This document shows, piece after piece, positions 21,562-32,328 of a stretch of DNA of 64,000 bases. Every line of letters begins with the position of its first letter. Within the stretch, counting starts at the first letter, position 1. Position numbers and translations under genes: made by a program. The stretch comes from Pinguiococcus pyrenoidosus (taxonomy: Eukaryota > Sar > Pinguiophyceae > Pinguiochrysidales > Pinguiochrysidaceae): assembly GCA_019677205.1 (NCBI GenBank), contig JAAMXY010001022.1, positions 1-64,000 of the forward strand. Direction: 5' to 3'. Below the pieces are notes generated by a model, which saw nothing but the letters and a program-made list of their open reading frames with translations, searched no databases and had not been told where the DNA came from.

Positions 21562-22695
21562 ATGGCGCCGGCCGCCCGTAGCCGAGGGAACAAGCGGCCA
21601 CGGAGCGACGGGAGGGGCCGCAGCATGCGGAATCTTCTCCTGAAGATGACGCCCGCCCTGGCGGCCAAGCTGCGGCAGGCGATGAAGGCGGAGGACGATG
21701 AGAGCTTCACAGTCGTGGTGGAAGCGGGAGATCCGCCCGAAAGCAAGGGCGCGCAGGACGACGACAGCCCGGCCGCCGCCGCCAGACCAGACCAGCGCTT
21801 ATACTTTGTGCTCGGAGGGGAGCGCTATCCTGCGGCGCTTGTGAACCTGCCGTGCAACGTCGAGGCGATGAAGTCCTTCAATTGCCAGACGTACTTCAAG
21901 TCGTCGGACATCGGACAGGCCCTGATCGTGTATGAATCCGAGGAGGAAAGGGACCTCGACATGAAGATCTGCGAGACTCTGGATCTGTCCAGCAACGGTG
22001 GCCGGGACCCAGAAGGAAAGCCGGCCTCTAGAAGGGTGAAGAAGGACCGGCGGTATTACCACAGCGGACTCACACCGCCTTCGCTGGACGTGGTGCGCCG
22101 GCGCTTCTGGAAGACGAAGTATTGGGAGGCGGACAGGCAGAACTTGGATCGGGACGAAGTCCGCGCGGTGTGCCTGGAGCTTGAGCAGTTCCTGCCTCCC
22201 GTTCGGAGGGGCCGCAAGCCCGGCGAGCCGCTGCTGAGCGAAACGGTGTACGAGACCGTGATCGACTTCGGCGAGCTCCTTGGCAGCGCCACCTCGATGG
22301 CAAGGAGAGTGAGGGAGAGTGAGGCGGGCACCGACGCGGAGGCGAGCACGGACGCGATCGACGTGCCGCTTGAGACGCTACTGGAGAACTATCCCGCCTT
22401 TGCGAGGTATCTCCTGTCAGCCGAGACCTGCCGCGAAGTCGAGGAAGAAGTCAGGGAGCAGCAGACGCCGGTCGTTCAGAAGGAGGCCCCGCCGAAGTCG
22501 CCGGGCCCTCCGTCACCCGCGCCCCCCGCTGAACCGCTTCCGCAAGATGAGCCATCCAGAGAGGCGCAGATCGACGGGCTCATGGCGAAAGGGGTGGACG
22601 AGGACATCCTCTTTGACAACGATGACCTGAACATGGACATCCTCGGATTCGATTTTGAGCAGGACGATCTCATAGTGAGCGAGCTGCCCGACTAA
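21562..22695 (+). CDS. TAF7: TFIID subunit TAF7
   Basis: A single exon; the start chosen is the ATG at 21562 (MAPAARSRGNKR), although the frame is open further upstream, giving about 377 residues. TAF7 is a TFIID component in the nucleus that contacts TAF1 and restrains its acetyltransferase activity during preinitiation-complex assembly. The TAF7 N-domain is clear: RLYFVLGGERYPAALVNLPC, then VEAMKSFNCQTYFKSSDIGQ, followed by YHSGLTPPSLDVVRRRFWKT, which correspond to the family's (Y/F)PA-LV-LP, K--D--Q and H-G-TPP----RRRF motifs. The C-terminal third is acidic and proline-rich, with no recognised domain, as in most TAF7 proteins. A basic stretch near the N-terminus could serve nuclear import. 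Confidence 0.85.
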   Translation: MAPAARSRGNKRPRSDGRGRSMRNLLLKMTPALAAKLRQAMKAEDDESFTVVVEAGDPPESKGAQDDDSPAAAARPDQRLYFVLGGERYPAALVNLPCNVEAMKSFNCQTYFKSSDIGQALIVYESEEERDLDMKICETLDLSSNGGRDPEGKPASRRVKKDRRYYHSGLTPPSLDVVRRRFWKTKYWEADRQNLDRDEVRAVCLELEQFLPPVRRGRKPGEPLLSETVYETVIDFGELLGSATSMARRVRESEAGTDAEASTDAIDVPLETLLENYPAFARYLLSAETCREVEEEVREQQTPVVQKEAPPKSPGPPSPAPPAEPLPQDEPSREAQIDGLMAKGVDEDILFDNDDLNMDILGFDFEQDDLIVSELPD

Positions 22696-23207
22696 ACCCC
22701 AGAGCGTTTCCCCCGGCGTTTGCCGAAGCCCTTCTGCCGAGCGAACCCGTGCCCTTCATGCCTGCCCTCCAGCGCGCCCCTCGTTTCGTCGCCCGCAACG
22801 CTCGTGGAAGGAAAAGCAAAAAAAAAGAGGGAGAGACCGAGCTCCGCGGGTCTAACAGCATACATTTTGGTTGGTAGCAGCATAGAAGCCTTCGTCTCGA
22901 TTGGGACAGATGGAAACCGGTTTTCCGCTTCTTCGAGTTTTGAGATGCCATCGCTCTATTCATTGGATGAATCCTGTAAGATTCTGATTCTTTTGGAAGG
23001 CTCATGGCCCCTTTGTAACAAAGGATAACCCCTTCTGATAATTGGAATTACTAGAATGTCCCTACAATGCGTCGGGTGCAGACGAGACCAGGATGAACGC
23101 ACTTCCAGTTTGTTCTCTCTCTCAGCGATGCCGCATCGCCGAAAGCGTCTCTCCTGTGGCAAAGCAGGCCTAACAAAGGCGGATTGTTGAGTATCTAGCC
23201 AGCGGAC
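22696..23207. other. Spacer between TAF7 and alpha/beta-hydrolase genes
   Basis: A 512-bp intergenic region with no supported gene. It holds ATTGG motifs at about 22962 and 23041 that could serve the downstream hydrolase. Confidence 0.4.
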
Positions 23208-24041
23208 ATGAGCACGAGAGTGGGAGTGGAGAACCAGTTTCAAGTGGAGGTGGACGAAGGCGTCGTGCTCCAGGGACGGCTGTTCGAGCCAACCTCCGGG
23301 GAGCTTCGGGTGGGCTTCCCGACGCTTGTGCTGAGCCACCCGCACTCCAAGTTTGGCGGCTCCTCCAATAACATGAAAGGCCTGGCCAAGACCATTGCGG
23401 AGCAGGGCATTCGATGCGTCACCTTCGACTTTCGAGGAGTTCGCTACAGCAGCGGGACGCCGACTTGGCTGGGATGGTTCGCATTCGCCCGGTCTCGACA
23501 GCGCATCGCCCGGCACCGAGGAGCTAACAGCGTGCTGCATAGGGGAGCGGAGGTCGTGGATTGCGTCCGGATCTGCGAGTACTGCGAGGAGACCTTCGGA
23601 GCGCCCACCGTGCTCCTGGGATCGTCCGGCGGCGCCCCGATTGCAGGCAGCGGAAGCACGTTGACGAGAGCCTGCGTCGGCAGTATCTCCATCGGCTACA
23701 CCTTCGGCTTCTTCCCGTCCTTGCTTTGGTAGGTGTGGCGCGCACCCGAAAATCGCTCGCGGTGGCAGCGCAGCTGAGCTTTGCGCTCTCCTCTTAGGGG
23801 TGGGCACTTCAAGAACATCCTTCGGACTGGGAAGCCTCGCCTGTGGATCATGGGCAGCAAGGACCAGTACACATCCGTTTCGCACTTGAAGAAACGAGTA
23901 CAGAAGGCGAATGGCACCGTGCAGATGTCAGTCGTAGAGAATGTTGGGCACTTCGAGCTGGAGCAGCCCGCGTATGAGCGGCAGCTCGGGGACATCATCG
24001 TGGGCTGGATCGAGGAGAAGCTGCCCGAATTCACGTCTTGA
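23208..24041 (+). CDS. Alpha/beta-hydrolase superfamily protein
   Basis: Three exons, 23208-23476, 23543-23728 and 23798-24041, join through two introns of 66 and 69 bp, both with TG|G (Trp) codon-split junctions, to give about 232 residues. The fold's landmarks are present: LVLSHPHSKFGGS (oxyanion region), VTFDFRGVRYSSG, the nucleophile elbow VLLGSSGGAPIAGS (GxSxG), a PRLWIMGSKDQYTS strand with the acid residue, and VVENVGHFELEQ providing the catalytic histidine. This matches the small COG2945-like alpha/beta hydrolases. Without splicing, the first exon would run into a 20-residue insert that breaks the RSSG...TW...GAE alignment. No targeting peptide is seen. The substrate is unknown. Confidence 0.75.
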
Positions 24042-24322
24042 GAGAGACTTGCGCAGAAGGAATGTCCTTTGTCTTTGTCAATGAACCGCAGCCGCAGCGT
24101 GACGAAGGTTTCGGAGGCGGCCAGTTTAGCCGCTGAGCCGTATCGTATCCAGCCTGACCACGCGTTCCGGCGGCGTGTCCGGCTTGCCGGAGACGAGATC
24201 CTTGCGTGCAGCATCAATCTCCCAATTCCGCTTTGAGAGCGCTGCGTCGTCGCCATGCAGTCCTTCCACTGGGAATCATCCCATCTGCCATCGAGCCTGC
24301 CATGCCAGCCTTGTGCATTTGG

Positions 24323-24399
24323 TACGAACGAACGAACGAACGAACGAACGAACGACCGACCGAACGAACGAACGAACGAACGAGCGAACGAGCGAACGA
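24323..24399. repeat. (CGAA)n tetranucleotide repeat with interruptions
   Basis: About 18 tetranucleotide units, mainly cgaa with occasional cgac, ccga and cgag variants. It lies between the 3' ends of the hydrolase and UPF1 genes. Confidence 0.9.
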
Positions 24400-24462
24400 C
24401 TCGGCAAGCTTTCGTAGGTACACCGACATAGCCATTTCTTGCGAAGGCGGTAGAACACGAAC

Positions 24463-27400
24463 TCACGTCTCCGTGATCGGTTGCGACACCAGCGAGTAGC
24501 CACTCACGCTTCCCGCGTCGCTGTCGGGCACTCGCCTCTCTGGTTGGCTTCCCATCTGCCAACCGGCGGCGCCCACCAAGCTGAACATGGGATCGGTTCC
24601 GCCGTTGCCGTTGTACTGGCTGCCCGTCTCGCTCACGGGGTAGTTCGCTTCCGACAACTGATCAAAGCCCAGCGGAGGCGGCGGCAGCCGAGACGCGTCG
24701 GGACCGTCCGCGACCGTGGCTTCGTAGTTGTAGCGGCTGTCCCTGCGGTGGTCGAAGCGCCTCGACGGCTGGTTGGACGAGTGACCATTCGAGTACGGAC
24801 GGGAGCTCTGCCGACTGATTGCCGTCATGTACAGACGGCTCATGTCGCGCATTCTTCGCTTCGGTGCCGGGAATCGAAGCTGGCTCAGCGTCAGGGACGT
24901 CAACGGGCCCTCCACGAGGCACTCCTGCTGCTGGTAGAACCGGATCAGGCTCCACCAGAGCGGGTCTCTCGCAAGCACGCGCGCGTTCCCGATCACCACG
25001 ATCCCGAAGCGAGCCCGGGTCAAGGCGACGTTCAAGCGGCGCGGGTCGCCGAGGAAGCCGATGCCCTGAAACTCGTTCGCGCGGACACAGGTGACGATGA
25101 TGTAGTCCTTCTCGCGACCCTGGAAGGCGTCAACGCTGGCGACCTCCACTTCCTTGTAGAGCTTGGCCGGCATACCGCCGGCCCGTGCCATGTGCGACGT
25201 CACGTAGGCGCGTTGGCCTTCATACGGAGTCACGATGCCGATCTCCTCGGGATCGACGCCGGCCTTGAGCAGCGTCGTCACCACCTTCTCCACCAGGAGG
25301 GCCTCCGTGCGGTTCAGAAAGCTCGTCCCGGAGCCGGAGAGTTCCTCTGCGCCGTTGCAGGTGTAGAACATCATTGGCTTGCGCGGGTTGGGCCAGGGCA
25401 GCACTTCCTCCGCCGAGGTGCGCTCCGCTTCCGTGACGCCATTCTGCAAGCTGCCCTCGTAGAACATGTCCGACGGGAACTCCGACAGGCACGGGTGCAT
25501 ACGGTACTGCACCTGCAGGCGGATCGGGCGGATCCCAAGGAGGACGAGGCGCTCGAACATGCTTTGGTTCAGCCCTGCCTTGGCCGCGGCCTTGCAGAGC
25601 ACGACCGGTCCCAGCTGGCAGTGATCACCAACCATCACGAGCTGCTTGGCCCCCATGACAATGGGGAGCATGGCCTCGGCCTCCGTGGCTTGCGTCGCCT
25701 CATCGACGAGCACCTGGCGGAATCGCACGTTCTTCAGGCGGTAATCGCCAGCGCCCGTGCAAGTCGTGCAGATGACGTCAGCGGCGGCGAGGATCTCGCT
25801 CTCCAGCCGCTTCTGGAGGCGATGGTACTTCTTCTGGTCGCTCGGAAGCAGCTCTCCGAGCTCCTCCTTGAGGAGGTGGAGCTTGTGGAACTCGTCACGA
25901 TAGCTGTACGCCCGCCCGCGGCCTCCACCCTCGCCGCTCGCGCTGGCCGCGAGGGCAAAAACCATCTTGTGCAGGCTGAGGTGCAGGACGGACGTCTCCA
26001 AGCCTTCCCGCGAGCGCGCACACAAGCGAACCACACGGAGCCCCGTCTTGTGGATCTTCTCGGTCAGCTGATCCACAGCGATGTTGGACGGGGCACAGAC
26101 GAGGACTTGGCCCTGCGCCTGCTGGCACAGCTGGTAGACGATCGTCGCCGAGGTGACGGTCTTTCCGGTGCCCGGCGGCCCCTGGATGAGGCTGAGGGGT
26201 CGCTGCAGCACGTCTCGGACGGCCTGATGCTGAGAGTGGTTCAGCGGTGGCAGACTCGGCGCCGAGATGTCTGCTGGGACGTGCACGCGCAGGAGCTGCT
26301 CCTCGACCTCGTGGCCGAGGAGCTTGTGGTAGAGGTATCCCGACACGGAGGTGTCGTCGGCCGCGAAGGTCTTCAGCGCGGTCTGCATCCGGTCGAAGCT
26401 CGTCCCCTTCCACAGGAACTCGACGCAGAACCCATTCTCGATATCGGTCGGTACAGAGCCGGTGCCCGTGCCACTCTTCATCTCCATGTGGACCTCTCCT
26501 TCGACGATGCGCACGACGATGCCGCGGCCCTCCCAGTCCCGGCCCGCCATGAGCGCCGCGCCTGGATTGAGGCGGAGGCGCAGCTCGTCGCCCGCCATCA
26601 CGCGGCCCTGGGCATCGTCCACTCCGAAGCGGAAGCACGCCACCGCGCGCTGCGAGAGGCTGGTTTCCCAGCGGACGCTGACGTTGTCGCGGCTCTGGTC
26701 CTCCTTCATGCGCTTGTCATAGTCCGCCTCCGCTTTGACGAGCGGCGCAACGATGTTCTGATACTGGTACCCATCATCGAAGCGGAGCTGCATGGACATG
26801 ACCTCGTCTTCTTCCGTCGGCCGATCCAGATCTTCGAAGGTGGCGCTGGGGTTCTTCTTCCACAGCTCCTCGATCCGCGCGATCTGCGCCGAGGTCACTT
26901 GGCGGGCTCGCAGCTGCTCTTGATCGCTCGGCACGTTGACCAGCCACGGCACGAAGGCGCCATCTTCGATGAGGGGCATCCACTGCTCGAGGTCCCATCC
27001 CAGGTCCTTCAGCGCGCCCAGGCCCAGGCAATCGCGGCACAGCAGCACGACCACCGAGTCAGACGTGGCGGGGATGAAGCCAAGCGTGAAGGCATTGCGA
27101 TTCCCACAGTTGTAGCACTCGAGCACGGCGTCGCCCAGCGGAGAGTCCGGATGGAGGGACACCTCCTTGTGCCGCGCCCGCACCAGGTGCTGCACCGCAT
27201 GGGATCCCGGCGTGACCCCCCTCGAGTTGCAGAACCAGCGTCCACTTTCCACGCTCTTGATCACGCTCTGCGGGTCACTGATGCCGCAGTAGGCACACGC
27301 CCACGCCGGCGGCGTGTAGTCGTTCTTCTCGTCGTCGTAAGCCTGCGGCAGGGGCGAGGACGCGACAAACGAACGGATGAGGCTGCTGGCCGCAGCGGAG

Positions 27401-27532
27401 ACCTCCGAAGCGGCGGCTCACCTCGTCATCGTAGTCGTCGAACTGGAGGTTCTCGTCCATGGCGGCCTCCAGCTCATCCATCTTGGGATCCTCCTCCAGG
27501 CCGGTGAATCCCAGATCGAAGTTATCTTCCAT
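24463..27532 (-). CDS. UPF1: UPF1/RENT1 RNA helicase (nonsense-mediated decay)
   Basis: Two exons, 27532-27422 and 27342-24463, join across a 79-bp intron (GACGAG|GTGAGC) to give about 996 residues. UPF1 is the ATP-dependent RNA helicase at the centre of nonsense-mediated mRNA decay. In order: a short acidic N-terminus; the Cys/His-rich UPF2-binding domain spanning the intron ([30 protein letters not shown]); the 1B/stalk region; and helicase core motifs GPPGTGKT (Walker A, about residue 430), [50 protein letters not shown] and NVALTRAR. The C-terminal tail is Ser/Asn-rich with three SQ dipeptides (GSQYN, GSQPE, VSQPI), the type of site that SMG1 phosphorylates. Length and motif order are those of the family. 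A 1008-codon antisense frame is a shadow. Confidence 0.95.
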
Positions 27533-28038
27533 CGCCGCCATTTGCCGCTTCTCCGGGGCGAAGTTCTCGCCCCGGTCGCAAGCTCTCAGCGGCCGCTCTT
27601 CAGCCCTCAATTCGCGCTACCGCGCTTCGCGTACGCAGTCCTGGACGCTGCTGTGATGTACGTGGCAGACGAACCGCGAGGCAACGGCTGCAGGAGCGGC
27701 GGATCCGCCGCGCGTGTGGCGCTGAATTCGTGGACGGCACCGCACGATGGTCAGCTGACTGCAAGGGTTTGAAACATTTGAAAAGCTGCGAGGCCAATCC
27801 TCAGCGTTGATTGGCCGCGGATGCTTCCACGCCGATCCAGGGCTTCTTGTCATGGTGTCTTCAGCGCTCGAAAGATGAAAGCGCCGGTGTTTTGGTGTTC
27901 GTCGTGTTTCTGGTTTTTTGGGGGCTTTTGGGCTGTTTCGCGCCTGTTCTTTCCATTCTTCAGTTCAGAAGTCGCGACTTCGCTTTTCGCTTCGCTCCCT
28001 CTCCGGTCGTTCGAGCAGGCGCGCGGCTCAACACGCCA
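27533..28038. promoter_or_regulatory. Divergent promoter of UPF1 and DnaJ genes with inverted CCAAT pair
   Basis: The 506-bp spacer between divergent start codons holds GGCCAAT (27792-27798) and ATTGGCC (27810-27816), a perfect inverted pair separated by 11 bp near the middle of the region. This is the classic geometry of CCAAT-box (NF-Y) bidirectional promoters; function is inferred. Confidence 0.5.
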
Positions 28039-29368
28039 ATGCGGCGCTTCCGGGTCCTTAGATTCGCATGGGTGGTCCTCCTTGCGCTGGTGTGCGGGAT
28101 TTCGGCCCGGCTGGTGCCGCCGGAGATGAGGGACCACTACAAGATATTGGGGCTTGCGCCATCTGCGTCCGAGGAGGACGTCAAGAGAGTAAGGCCCTCG
28201 CGAAGGCGTTTCGGGACGCAACCTGAAGGCGGTCTGACACGCGCTTTTGATAGGCGTATCGAAAACTAGCAATGCAGCATCATCCAGACAAGTCGAAAGT
28301 ACGTCGAAAGCGTCCGGGTATCCAACCCGGAACTGACGTTCCTCCTACCTCGTCCTCCGTCTTCCGCTCTTCGAACGAAAGGATCCCAGGTCGCAAGAGC
28401 TCTTCATCGCGATTTCAGAGGCGTACGAGGTTCTCTCGGACCCAGGCAAGAAGGCTGAGTACGACCGTGAGCGCCGGCGCCAGGCGATATTTGAGCAATC
28501 CGGTCGACAGCAGCGCTCGGCCGCGGGCAAGCGAGGCCGCCCAGGAGAGTCGGTGTACGAGCAGACGTACTTTTACGACGCTCGCACGGGTCGACGGTAC
28601 CGGATGGAGACAAGGCGAGACTATGGGAGCTCGTCTGCCAAGCCACCGTCCGATGCGCTGTGGAGCTTGAGCACGCTGCACAACCTCTCCCCGCTGCTCA
28701 CCTTTGCGGCCCTGCTGGGAGTCATCTGGTTCATGGAAAGAGCGGATGCGCCCCGTGGCCCAACAGCCTCTCAGCCACGATCGCCCGCGCCAGGAGAGCG
28801 CGTGCCCACGGAAGCGGCGGCGGCGGCGGCCCGAGCCGCGCAGGAGAGATGGCAGAAGGACGGCGACAAGTGGAAGCCAAGCCCGCGGCCGACGGCGCGC
28901 AAGAGTGCGCGGCCGAGCCTGCTGCCCAAGCGCTACGAGCCGGCGATGCTGGAGGCACGCGGACTCCGGACCTTGGTCTTGCTGGTTACCCCCGAGGACG
29001 AGGCGACGGCTGCGGAGGCCGGGACGAAGCTTGCAACGGAGTTGAGGCTGGACCGCATCACCGTGTCCTACGACGTCGTGAACGGGACCAAGACAGGTCG
29101 GAAATGGGCGGCGTTTCTACGGAGAGACTTCTCCGCCGAGATTCGGCCCGGCTGCGATAGGGGAAAAGGAATGCGAAGCCCCCCCGGCGTCGACGCATGG
29201 GCCGTCGCAATCGTTCTGATGCCTGGTGGTCGACGAGGGCACAGTCTCATTCTCGACACAGCCCGCACGGGTGCACAGCTCGCGACGACCGTGAAGCATT
29301 GGCTCGTGAATCATATTCTTTCCGGGACCGAGGCTGCCCAAGAGCTGCGCACGGAACTGCTGTGGTGA
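28039..29368 (+). CDS. Signal-peptide-bearing DnaJ (Hsp40) membrane protein
   Basis: Three exons, 28039-28188, 28254-28298 and 28382-29368, join at phase 0 (introns of 65 and 83 bp) to give about 393 residues. A signal peptide (VLLALVCGISA) is followed directly by a J domain: HYKILGLAPSASEEDVKR, AYRKLAMQHHPDKSK with the HPD motif that stimulates Hsp70 ATPase, and ISEAYEVLSDPGKKAEYD. The tiny 45-nt second exon encodes exactly the helix II/HPD segment. A hydrophobic span near residue 140 (LLTFAALLGVIWFM) and a basic Ala-rich linker precede a C-terminal domain (LRTLVLLVTPEDEA) of possible thioredoxin-like fold. ER or plastid-compartment membrane location is inferred. A donor-like TG|GTGAGC overlaps the stop, so an additional 3' exon is possible. 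Confidence 0.75.
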
Positions 29369-29757
29369 GCACGCTCCGCGTGCTGAGCCGTTCCCGATCG
29401 ATGGGTTCCAGGCGGACTACATTCCAACCAAAGCCCTCTTTCTGGCCGCACAATCGGACTCGACCAGACGGGAATTGAACTGCAAGTTGCTGTCTGCCGT
29501 TTTCACGAAAGGTCGCCTCCAGATCTGGTTTCCACCGTGGTGTCGAAGCGGTGACATGCTTTGGCCGCCGAGGGGCGGGCCCTGAGAGCTTTGTGGAAGT
29601 TAGGGATGCAGGCCATGGGTACGATGCCGCGAGGGAGAGTCGTCGCCTGGAGCTTGCGGACATCTCTCGAAGGAGGAAAGTGCGGCGATGGGATCTGGCC
29701 ACCCGTCTTGATCGAGATCTTGACGTCTGGAGATCTTCAGAAACGACGGCGGCCAGC

Positions 29758-29794
29758 GGATCGCGGATCGCGGATCGCGGATCGCGGATCGCGG
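29758..29794. repeat. 7-bp tandem repeat (ggatcgc)n
   Basis: Five copies of ggatcgc in a region without a supported gene. Confidence 0.9.
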
Positions 29795-29915
29795 TGCCAT
29801 TTATCAAGTCGAAGAGTTGTTTTCACACCACAAATTGGTGCAGCAACGCTGAGAAGAGGTTGCGCGTCGTTGTTAACCTCATCGAAATGTCGAACAGCGA
29901 GTCGTCGGGCGTGAA

Positions 29916-30080
29916 GTGAGCCGACGAGAAGTGAGCCGACGAGAAGTGAACCGACGAGAAGTGAGCCGACGAGAAGGGAACCGACGAGAAGGGAGCCGAC
30001 GAGAAGGGAGCCGACGAGAAGTGAGCCGGCGAGAAGTGAGTCGACGAGAAGTGAGTCGACGAGAAGTGAGTCGACGAGAA
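29916..30080. repeat. 15-bp minisatellite, eleven copies
   Basis: Eleven contiguous copies of gtgagccgacgagaa. Copies 5-7 share a g at position 2, and copies 9-11 share a t at position 6, so variants are clustered along the array. Period 15 keeps a reading frame open on both strands (VSRRE-type or LLVDS-type pentapeptides), but no flanking sequence supports a protein. Confidence 0.93.
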
Positions 30081-31008
30081 GTTTATAGACCGCGTGTGCC
30101 AGGAAGCAATTCGGGAGCTTCAAGTCCCTCCGGTACCGCTTGTCTCGACGCCACACTTTTCACTGCAAGCCCCGAAACATCCTAAAATACGCTGTTGCAT
30201 GTCATCTTGCCCATGAATCTCGTATGCGGGCGGTCGCTCACTTGCCCTGTGGCGAGCACCATCGCAGCATGGGCAACCAACCGGTCGGCACCAGCAGGAT
30301 CGCAACACCACGGGATACGATTCTCACAAAAGCGGAGTCGGCGGCAAACGATTCGGCTTGAAAAAAGTTGGTGCAACGTGTTGGGCAGAAACGTTCGTTG
30401 GAGACGTTGCGGAGCGTTGCTGCTCGTATGTTCGGCCGCAGCCGCTCGTCGCACTCCCGTCCACGGTTCAGGAGTGAGATGCACTATTTCTAGTAAATAT
30501 TACTGCTCGGTCACGTTCGAAGCGCAACGAATCGTTTCTAGAGCGGTTTCGCCCTGTGTTTTTTTCCGAATCGGTTGGCGTCCTGCTGGGGCGTTGACAA
30601 TTGCGGCCCATAATTGGCTACGAGTTAGCCAATGGCGTCCTCGAGAGCCTCTTTTTTTGGGGAACTCTGTCCAATGATGGGCTCTTAGGTCTGATGAGCG
30701 ATGTCGCTGGGCAAATCATTTCTCGGCGCGAGAGCTCCTGCGGGAATATTTTACGCGCTGTGCTTGGAGTCGCATGAATCTCGAGGTTTCATTGGCCTAC
30801 CAGAGTCTCGTTGACAGAGACGTTGATCTCCAAGTCCGCAACGCGACTGTAACGACCCGTATTGACGCCAAACAGCCTGTACCGATGCCATGAGGAGCGC
30901 CGTTGCGGACGCATAGATCAACTGGCTCTCGCGACTGTCGGGCAGGCGACGTTTTCCCTGCTTCCTTGCTCGTACGTTCCCCGTGCGTCGCTCGCATTGA
31001 GGCCGCGG
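30081..31008. other. Gene-poor region upstream of the HAD gene
   Basis: Together with 29369-29915 this makes about 1.6 kb without a supported gene. It contains an inverted CCAAT pair, ATTGGCT (30613-30619) and AGCCAAT (30627-30633), separated by 7 bp, and an additional ATTGG at about 30791. These probably belong to the promoter of the downstream gene. Confidence 0.4.
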
Positions 31009-31986
31009 ATGGTTACCTGCGACGCCGTCGCTCCGCCCGCACGAGCCGAGGCACCGCGATCCTGGCAGATGTGTCCGCAACCGCAAGCGCTTCAGGAGCA
31101 AGCAGAGCAGGCCTTTGCGCCGCCGCACTGCGTCAACCCCTCGGGGCCCGTGATCTTCCTGGACTGGGACGACACGGTGCTTCCGACTTCCTGGCTTTCC
31201 CACAAGAGCCAACGGGGTCGGCCGCTCAGCAGCATTCGATGCGAGCTGCTGCCCGTCGCAGCGTGCTTCCAAGATCTTCTGGAGGAGTGCCACAGGCAAG
31301 CGTTCCGGTTGATCATCGTGACGAACGCCGACGAGCATTGGGTCCAAGAGACCTGCTCGATGTTCTTGCCCTCGGTCCTCCACAACTTCGCGCGACCCGA
31401 AGTTCAAGACGTCATCCCGAGGACTTCGAAGAGCCTGTCCGTCGTCTCGGCTCGGGCGGAGTTTGAACAGCTCGGCGAGGATCCAACGACGTGGAAGACG
31501 GCGGCCTTTCTCAGCGAGCTCTATCGCCTGGTTCAGGAGCGCGACGCCAAGCCGAGCGCAGCTTTCGACGAGCTCAGTCTAGAATCCAGCGGAAGCATGG
31601 AAGAGGAATTCTTCAAGGGCGGAGTCGGTGTGCGCAGCGAAGAGAAGGTGGGCACGAGCGACAGCTGGCGCAGGACGGGGTGCGCTCGCCCGAGATGCCA
31701 CAACATGGACAAGAGCGAAACCGAGGACACGCTCCGATCATTTGAGAATGCAGTCCTCGCCTCGGCGATACCGGTGTGCTCCCAGATGCTGAGCATTGGC
31801 GACTCGGACTACGAGGCCGAGGCCTGCGTTGAGGTCGCCACCCGAGCCGGCCTCTTGTGCAAAACGATGCGAATGGGAGCGAAGGGCACGCCGACCATGA
31901 TTGCGAAGCAGCTCGACATGGTCACTCGATCCCTAACTCGCTTCCTCGCCCTTCGCGAACAGACGCATGTCGATGTCGACGTGTAG
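31009..31986 (+). CDS. HAD-superfamily hydrolase-like protein
   Basis: A single exon. The ATG at 31009 is chosen (about 325 residues) because it starts the conserved part; the frame is open to 30862. The HAD nucleophile motif is FLDWDDTVLPTSWL (DxDxT/V), motif II lies in RLIIVTNADEHW, and a late acidic motif IGDSDYEAEA corresponds to motif IV, which binds Mg2+. The spacing with a long insert between motif II and IV, rich in Ser/Glu, is unusual for simple phosphatases. DWDDT...P-WL proteins of this kind occur in several protist lineages, but their substrate is not known to me. No signal peptide is visible. Confidence 0.65.
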   Translation: MVTCDAVAPPARAEAPRSWQMCPQPQALQEQAEQAFAPPHCVNPSGPVIFLDWDDTVLPTSWLSHKSQRGRPLSSIRCELLPVAACFQDLLEECHRQAFRLIIVTNADEHWVQETCSMFLPSVLHNFARPEVQDVIPRTSKSLSVVSARAEFEQLGEDPTTWKTAAFLSELYRLVQERDAKPSAAFDELSLESSGSMEEEFFKGGVGVRSEEKVGTSDSWRRTGCARPRCHNMDKSETEDTLRSFENAVLASAIPVCSQMLSIGDSDYEAEACVEVATRAGLLCKTMRMGAKGTPTMIAKQLDMVTRSLTRFLALREQTHVDVDV

Positions 31987-32328
31987 TCTGCCCAACAGAA
32001 GGCGTCAACGCTGCGAGATATCCGATGCAGCCCGCTTGCATGTCTGCGACCCTTTCGCAGCGATCTTGACGACACGTGGCACAGATTTGGTGTGCGCACA
32101 AGTTTTGAGTCCCCGTCCTAGTCCGAATGTATCCGTCTAATTGTCGAAATCCACACATGTCGGAAGTTCATAAGCTTCTTTGCTTTTCCATGGGTTCTTG
32201 ATGGTGAAGTCTGTCTGCTTGAACGGGTCCACAGGCTGGGCCCGTCCTTCCCACCCCACAAGCCACGGCCACGGTCCTGACCGCGTCTGCCCCTTCGATC
32301 AACCCATATCCGATCAACCCATATCCGA
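31987..32328. other. Convergent 3' region between HAD and UTP23 genes
   Basis: A 342-bp spacer with the 3' ends of two convergent genes. A short direct repeat of about 13 bp (cccatatccgatcaa, twice) lies at 32303-32332. No gene seen. Confidence 0.45.

Noticed and set aside
22962-22974. Thirteen-base word attggatgaatcc shared with 43221-43233
   Set aside because: A 13-mer match between two places is expected by chance in 64 kb; only the embedded ATTGG is possibly meaningful.
24481-27507. A 1008-codon open frame on the plus strand across the UPF1 gene
   Set aside because: It is exactly antisense to the highly conserved UPF1 exon, has unordered composition rich in Arg, His and Leu, and no motif. 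High GC content keeps antisense frames open.
29737-30185. Pentapeptide-repeat-like ORFs on both strands over the 15-bp array
   Set aside because: The repeats are a by-product of a period divisible by three; flanking sequence is unstructured and no start context or family supports a protein.
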